35,037 nucleotides of DNA from Mesotaenium endlicherianum. Its lineage: Eukaryota > Streptophyta > Zygnematophyceae > Zygnematales > Mesotaeniaceae. The notes below the pieces were generated by a model. It was not told the origin of the DNA and ran no database searches. It saw only the letters and a list, made by a program, of their open reading frames with translations. This document shows positions 28,971 through 35,037 of the stretch, one piece after another (the first letter of the stretch is position 1; each line of letters begins with the position of its first letter). The stretch lies in the NCBI GenBank assembly GCA_009602735.1, contig WELA01006903.1, positions 140,467 to 175,503 of the forward strand, read 5' to 3'. The translations under genes and the position numbers were made by a program.

Positions 28971-30103
28971 ATTTTGTCATGAATTGTAGGATAGTTATGA
29001 ATTATGAGTAGGAAAAACACTAGGTGTATGCTAGGAATGTAAAGGTCGCAAAAGTGATTCATGTGTAACAAATACTATTACAATGTGCTTCAGTAATTTT
29101 CCTAGTTTTAAAATCCGGATACGCCGTACGCGTGCAAGCGTACAGGGAAAACGTACGATATGCGGTGCTTACAGTCGTACGTCTGAATTTGTCCAAATAC
29201 GCTAATTTCGATTTATTGAATCGGTTCCCGATTTTTGTGCGTGTGAATTTGTGTGACTCTGACACGGTTCCCGGGCCGAAAAAGATTTTCCAAACTTTCA
29301 ACATTGCCAGTCGAGTCACCAACTAGCACGTTTCAAATTTGGAAGCGAAGTGTCGTGGCAACCCGAAGGTTCCAGACTGCCTCATCATGTTATCGAACAC
29401 ATGGTCAAAATAGTCGCCATGTCCCATTCCCGCCCTCACAGCTTCTTTTTTATCATTTTGTTGACTTGTGAGTTCGATTTTGGTCGTCCATCCATCACAA
29501 GCCAATACGGCCCTCTTCATCTATCTTCTGCTCAATCACATTGCAGGCACGTTTGTTGGCGCCCACAGTCCGTTAACGTTCAAGACGAGTGAAGCCTGCG
29601 CCTGCGAGGTACTTTAATAGCGTGGTCCAAAAGTAAGCGTTGACGAACTGACGTGGAGAGCTACAACGGAGGAAAATGGTGGGGTGAATAAACCGGGCAC
29701 ATAGTAAAAGAAACCAATAATTCGCTTTTGGTTTATACGCGTTCTTTGCCGCACGAGAATACGACGTACTGAAATTCCGTCGGTACGACCTTTTAGCCCT
29801 ATACGGCCGAATTTCTAAACTAGGGTAATTTTCCCTCATCTTCTGTGTATGTTTGTGTGACTTTTTTGCCCACATCGAAGTAGTGATATGCTTTGTATGT
29901 TTGCACATGGGCAGTTGTAACCAATGCGTCTTGCATGAGGTTCTATATTAAATTACGACGCATGTGCTAATTCTTTTGAACATGTAGTAATAGTACATCT
30001 TGCAATGAAGTAATAAGGCACACATATTACTGCACGATGCAAAATTGTGAGTCACGCAAACACTGAACACCATCAATTGTATTATTATTTTGTTCATATG
30101 AAA
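28971..30103. other. Harbinger-flanking AT-rich sequence, no gene
   Basis: No supported gene. At 29110-29180 several CGTACG palindromes cluster. The short ORFs on both strands lack recognisable features. The stretch lies between the convergent transposase and Myb-like ORF and is probably intergenic DNA of the Harbinger element. Confidence 0.4.
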
Positions 30104-31646
30104 TCATATCCAATACGTGTCATTACATAGCAAATACACAATTGTCAACGTCCTTATAATTACTTGTACAGTGTCATTTGAGAAAATTGAATTATAATTA
30201 CCTTCTGAGTTAGCTTTGCCGTGTATGTTGGCAAACATCATACCAAGTGTTTGGATGCTGCTAGTGACACTAGTAAATATTTCCTTAGCGCATGCAAGTT
30301 GAGTAGCCATGGCATCTTTCGCAAGCTCTTTTTGGAATTTTCTCGACTCCTCTGCTTACTCCCTAATATATGCCTTAAGGCATCTACAAGTGTTATGTCC
30401 CTTCTGATTTCCCTCATGTTCTCTCCTTGCATCTTGGTAGCTTCTATAAGGTCGCTACTAAGCGATGGTGGAGTATGTGCTTGGCCACGCGAGCGTTTGT
30501 GCTTCTTTATACTTGCAACATCCTGCTCCAAGAATACATACAATGACATGAGTATAGTAGCTTGTAGCAGCGCACTGTTGCACCCATTATGATCAATGAA
30601 ACGCAAAAACACGAAAGTGAAGGAAGGTTATGTACTGTCTCACTATATCACTTGTGCAGAGCTCATCTCTTCTTCCAAGCTTGTTCCTAAACCGTGGTGG
30701 GGCATGGTGTCATTGCCATCTTCAGTCTCCGGCTCAGTCTGTGTGTCACATATAAAATAAAAGAACGCGGTTTCGTAGGTAAGATTGCGAAGTTGTTTGT
30801 ATGTGAGAGCATATGCAAACACACTTGCTGTGCAAATGGACAAAGATAGAGGAGGTTACTTACTAAATCCATCATCCAGATCGGCAAGGTTGGTGTGCCA
30901 TTTCTCGCGATTTCAATATACGTTGATTGATCCTTTGCATTCGCCAAGTACCTGAGGTTAGATTACACCACCAAGGTCCACAATCCAGGATATGTATCTT
31001 TCTTGTTTGAGAACCCGTACGCACCCAAACTGCTGTCATCATCCTCGTGGTCTTATGAAACTTGGTGTTAATGGAGGCTTTATCCAAGTTAGCCATCAGC
31101 ATGGACAAGACTGCAAGAAAATATGAATGTCATGTCAAAGACATGACTACGAAAAAAAGAGATACAAGGATCAAACGCAAGAATTACGACAGCAAACACA
31201 TAAGTTAGAAGTACATCACTTACATTCCTCGTGGCAGCGCTAAGCAATCTTTTTACACCCTACACTTTTAGCCCGCCCAACACATCCCTCCATCTTTCAA
31301 ATCTGGTCTTACAAGTGACCTTGCCCTTGATAGCGAACCCATATACCCCCCCAACAATTCACGATTTTCCTTGGCTTAAAGCAACCCTATCAGCATTAGC
31401 TTTTCTTCGTTCTTGAGACTCACGCGTTTGCACTCTCTGTGCAATACAAACATCTACAAGCAGAACCTGCACAGATAGTGACCACAAGTCCTTCTTGCTT
31501 AGCGACTTAACCCCTGTTACTCCATCATCGTCTCCCTCATTCTCTAACAAAAAATCATTCGTTGGGCTCAAGAGACCCTCCTCAGTTAAGCGAGTCCCAG
31601 CCAAAGCGGTTTCAGGGTGACGTTCGAGAGAAGGTGAAGAGGCCAT
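30104..31646 (-). pseudogene. Harbinger-associated Myb/SANT-like ORF, decayed
   Basis: Minus-strand multi-exon ORF. The first exon starts at M-A-S-S-P-S (31646), includes a Lys/Arg-rich helix (R-E-S-Q-E-R-R-K-A-N-A-D), is broken by one in-frame TGA (31359-31361), and goes on to V-T-C-K-T-R-F-E-R-W-R-D-V-L-G-G-L-K-V, typical of plant-type SANT/trihelix DNA-binding domains. Good splice pairs follow (donor 31223/acceptor 31111; donor 30863/acceptor 30739). A basic segment K-K-H-K-R-S-R-G-Q lies near 30500, then a helical C-terminus with a frameshift near 30330. In Harbinger elements such a protein helps import and target the transposase. It faces the transposase gene. Confidence 0.6.
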
Positions 31647-33606
31647 GATGCTGGAGTAGGAATTCGTCGCTGTGAAAAAAGTGTGAAACTAAGCTTTGCG
31701 CCGCTTTCACAAGGTGCTTTCATAGGGTGTCTAGGCATTTGTTAGAATTCTATTAGGGTTTACATCTTTCCTGGCCATAGGCCTTTATGGTGACGCCCCT
31801 CACGAAATCAAAAAAATGTGATTGGTTCGACAAGGACATATACTACGCTATCCCCACACAAACTTTGAGTACACATTGTTTGACACGAAAAATGGAGGGA
31901 CTCGTCGTGGATTGAGGTTGAATAGCTTCCAATATATTCATTTCACCCCCTCGAGGTGAATTGAAAAGTTGGAATTTATTGTGAAAATCAGTATTTTGTT
32001 CAAAATTGATGAGGATTTCAAGTCCGAAACCATCACGTAGAAACCACTGTAAAAACCTGAAAACGCGTCGTTCTTATCAATGTACATTCAAGTACAGTGA
32101 CATACGTTTGGTTTGATAATAATGCACCCAAACGGCCCATTGTGAACAGGCCTTTATATCTACATTATCCCGGATGCCAGTATATAATAGGTCCCCCTCA
32201 TGGCTGGCCAAACTCTGGCCAAATTCTGGCCAAACTCTGGTCCAAGTAGTCGTTGCTCTTTCTCGAGTCGACTGGTCTCGACGCATTCACGACCTGCACA
32301 TAGGGTGTGTGTCCCACCAAAGGTTGGTTCTCATGTGCATAATAGCGAAAAAAATCCACGACACGTCGATAAGTAAAGTCCTTGTGTCAGTTGGAATCGG
32401 TGGATGGCGCTTTTGACGGAAGGGCCGGGGATCTGGTAAGAGCTAGCTGGTTGGAACCAGTACGAACAACAGATACCTGTCACATGTCGCCGTCAATCCA
32501 ACAGTACTGTAAGACGATAATGTAGGTCGAACTTGGTAGTGCTAACATGGTCCAGCTATTATCACGACTTGGCTCCATATCCGCCAATCCTGGAAATTCC
32601 TGGACTATCCTTGCACGATCCTGCACAATCCTGCAAACCTCGCGTCGGTAGAACGTGAACGGCTGGTGGCAACATGACTGACGTTCATGTGCTCTATGAG
32701 TTGCTTCGTGCAGCTTCGTGTACGGAAGGTACCAATAAGAGAGTGCCGATGGCTGCCGGCTTGTCCTCAAGGTCAGTGAACAGCAGTTACTACGCCAGCA
32801 TGTCGTTGAAAGGAGCTCAGCTTTACCCTTTTTTCTCCCTAATATCACGCAAGCTGAAACGGCTCTTCGGCGTTAACGCCACCACCTGCTACCACCCCTT
32901 GACCACGCTAATAAGCGCTTTGGAGGATTCAGCGCGCTGTCGGTGAGCTTGGCCTAAGGATTTTCAGAATGCAACCATTCTCGAACATTTAATTCGATCA
33001 TGTTTGTAGAAGAAACGGGCTGAGATCCGACAAAGCTGACATCTACACTAGACTATCGGCAGCTGGCATTCTTAGAAGTGACAAGTTAGTGGAAAGGGAT
33101 TCTGTCAGTCAACAGAGATACTGACACGACATAGCACTCAAGTTCCTTCGACCAGCGAGTACCAGCGAGTACAAACTATTATTTTGTCCTCACCTCCAAA
33201 AATTTGGGGTGTAGTGCTCCTTCTTCATCCTGGTTGCTCCTTACCCGTTCCCAACGTCTCTCCACTGAGCTCTCATCGGGCACTGATTGTCGGTTTATGC
33301 GACGGCTAGTTTCGAAACGGGGCGGTGATGATAGTGCTTGGTCAATTGCTAACTGCCCGGGGGCATAAAGGAGAAGCAACTTAACGCACAGAGACTACAG
33401 CACAGGAATTCAATTGCACAACAAACGGAAAATCTCCGACAATAGGACCGATGGCGATACAGACTTCTTTGTGACCGTATCATTAAGGTCCAGTGTGTGT
33501 CGTCTAAGTAGGCTTCAAAGCAAGTGACCTTTTATCCTCCCTTGTCACATTGGAAGGCGAGAGAGTTTGGGAAGAAAAACGAGTCCTTTTGAGGGCTTGT
33601 CCAGCC
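31647..33606. other. Intergenic sequence upstream of the G8 gene
   Basis: No supported gene. At 32202-32245 an 11-bp unit (TGGCCAAACTC) recurs about four times. At 32590-32630 ATCCTGCAC-like motifs repeat. ACCAGCGAGT is directly duplicated near 33155. At about 32110-32150 the reverse complement reads GGCCTGTTCACAATGG, weakly similar to GGGCCTGGTTAAATG near 21303; these could be the two ends of the Harbinger element but no clear 3-bp duplication was found. Confidence 0.35.
33359..33371 (+). promoter_or_regulatory. Possible TATA box of the G8 gene
   Basis: GGGGGCATAAAGG lies about 240 bp upstream of the ATG at 33607 and resembles the GGGGGTATAAAG site at 2801-2812. This is the best promoter candidate, based on sequence alone. 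Confidence 0.3.
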
Positions 33607-34425
33607 ATGTCGAAGCTGCTGGTAGCTGCTCTTGTCCTGGCCATAGCCGTCACTGGAGCATCCGCGGCCGCGACTGACGTCTACACGCCAGTCTGTGATG
33701 ACTTCCCCTTCTCCAATACGCCTGCTTCAGGTACGAAACCTAAAGGGCTCTTCGGCAACCCTCCATGTACCCAGGGAAATGCGTCTCATGAATACTTTTA
33801 TATCGCATTTTTCCTCTGCGTCTGCCTGCCGGGAGAATGATAGTACCCAGTGACAGCCGGACCAAGCTCGTTGGCACCCTTGGGCATGTTGTTAGTCCGT
33901 TCTTACGTGCACAAGTTGCATGCAGAGTGCCAATTGCGCTAATGGGGATAGTCCTCGCAGCTCGCGTCCCCGCGACATAGCCTCAAACAGGGGACCAGTT
34001 TGCAGCTGCCAGGCTGGCCAGAGTGTAAAGTAAACAGGGGAGGGGGTGCGACCAGAGCTGAGCCCGCGTACTACGTCGTTGGCCGCCGCCTAGCTCTTCC
34101 TCTCTGAACAAAGGGCCCTCTTGCATGCGTTAGACTCGTCGTCTCCAATTTGTCTGGCGGGATGACCAGGGTCTCTTATGCTGCCAACGAGGTAACCATC
34201 TATCCACGCTGTCTGAGACCTGCCCGCTCGCTGCTGCTCGTCGTTTCCCCCCCCCTGTTTTCCAGCTTGGAAGAAATGGAGCAGCCCTTCCACGTGGCCC
34301 GACGGGCAGGTGCCAGGTGTCAACCCCAACAAGGGCGTGACAGCCGTCATCAGCTGCGACCAGCGTGTCATCCTGGACGTCACAAACATCACCCTTGACA
34401 TCCTCGTCATCAATGGCTGGCTCAA
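33607..34425 (+). CDS. Secreted G8-domain protein, first two exons (partial)
   Basis: Exon 1 (33607-33730) starts M-S-K-L-L-V-A-A-L with a hydrophobic core to A-S-A-A-A, a clear signal peptide, then V-Y-T-P-V-C-D-D-F-P-F. The donor is GTACG at 33731 and the acceptor TTTTCCAG ends at 34265. Exon 2 (34266-34425) joins in phase to give A-W-K-K-W-S-S-P-S-T-W-P-D-G-Q-V-P-G and goes on to V-I-L-D-V-T and L-V-I-N-G-W-L, which match the G8 domain pattern known from CEMIP, TMEM2 and fibrocystin (W-S-s-P-s-T-W, V-x-L-D-v, I-x-G-x-L). A GTGAG donor follows at 34426. Later exons lie outside the window or were not recognised. G8 domains are extracellular beta-strand modules; the protein's role here is unknown. 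Confidence 0.75.
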
Positions 34426-35037
34426 GTGAGGCCCCTCCCCCGCTTGGCTTGGACCAGCTGGCATGCTTTGCTGGCATCCAGCTGGCTCGTCCCGCCGGCC
34501 GGCCTACCCGGTTGGCATGCCAGATTGGCCGGGCGCTCCCTCCGAGGCCAGCCTTTAGTGTGCCTGCCTGTCACCTGGCCAGTCACTCAACGGAATGCAC
34601 CTCCACAAATGAAGGGAGGGAGAGATGCGTGGCGATTCTCGCGCTTGTGCTTTCCCTGGCGGCTTCTTCCTCTCTGAGGGACCTGTTCTGCGCGCTCCGC
34701 ACGGCTTCCCTCCATCCCTCGCTTCTGCGACTGTTTGATTACGGCAGGACACGCTCGTATAGCTTCGCAAGAGGCACAGCACGGTCCCATTTCAGGGCCC
34801 CACTCCAGAGCCCAGCTTGCAAGTCCTGCGCTTTTCTTTCTCTGCTATCTTGCACGGCCAGGGTGCCAGCGAGCCAAGGCCACATCGTCCACCTGTACTT
34901 GCTTTGCCGCGCTTCCACATCCCTTTCGCCTTCGCTCTCTCTCTCTCTCTCTCTTGCCCTCTACCCTCCGCGCGTAAACACACAACCCCCCCTCTTTCCT
35001 CCCCCCCTCTTTCCTCCCCCCCTCTTTCCTCCCCCCC
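34426..35037. other. Probable intron of the G8 gene with low-complexity end
   Basis: No exon was identified with confidence; a CAG|GACACG acceptor-like site near 34746 gives no G8-like continuation. A CT dinucleotide run occupies about 34936-34954. From 34985 to the window end a 16-bp C-rich unit (CCCCCCTCTTTCCTCC) repeats about three times. Confidence 0.45.

Noticed and set aside
34746-34980. Possible third exon of the G8 gene
   Set aside because: The acceptor is plausible, but the resulting frame has none of the expected G8 continuation and runs into CT-rich low complexity.
1-35037. CRISPR arrays, tRNA or rRNA genes
   Set aside because: No regularly spaced repeats with unique spacers and no recognisable tRNA arms or rRNA segments were seen; repeats present are explained by transposable elements or simple tandem repeats.

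Overview
The window looks like a eukaryotic nuclear genome of the plant lineage, packed with nested transposable elements. The evidence is plant-type Ty3/Gypsy chromoviruses with chromodomains and an initiator-tRNA-Met-like primer site, a PIF/Harbinger transposase with a Myb/SANT partner ORF, GT-AG introns, and one secreted G8-domain gene. G8 proteins occur in algae and animals but, as far as I know, are not typical of land plants, so a streptophyte alga such as Chara is my best guess. That is inference. No prokaryotic features, tRNA, rRNA or CRISPR array were recognised.

Layout: 1-2970 is host-like DNA with no gene I can support, apart from a possible promoter and short first exon near 2806-2904. 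2971-11634 is an LTR-like repeat (family C) split by a TGTAAC...GTTACA unit, which is itself split by a gag-protease retroelement (3838-10841) that has about 1.4 kb LTRs but no reverse transcriptase or integrase. 11690-17760 is a decayed Gypsy pol split by a 3.3 kb element with terminal inverted repeats (12364-15686). That element carries an intact 350-codon ORF of unknown function and another family C copy. 17846-18189 is an LTR that ends this pol and also starts a decayed gag-like ORF (18201-19830), which is split by a 744 bp solo LTR. 19921-21064 is a third family C copy. 21350-28970 is a Harbinger transposase pseudogene split by a young, apparently intact chromovirus (21909-28588, minus strand). 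30104-31646 (minus) is the Harbinger-type Myb/SANT ORF, decayed. 31650-33600 is host-like intergenic DNA. 33607 onward is the start of a G8-domain gene that runs off the window.

Most functional content is retroelement life-cycle machinery. The chromovirus has the full set: LTRs, primer site, Gag, a canonical -1 frameshift signal, protease, reverse transcriptase, RNase H, integrase, chromodomain and polypurine tract. The gag-protease element would need reverse transcriptase and integrase supplied in trans. The remaining elements are decayed. In the gag-like ORF all four coiled-coil-region stops are TAG at expected glutamine positions, as expected from C-to-T decay of CAG codons.
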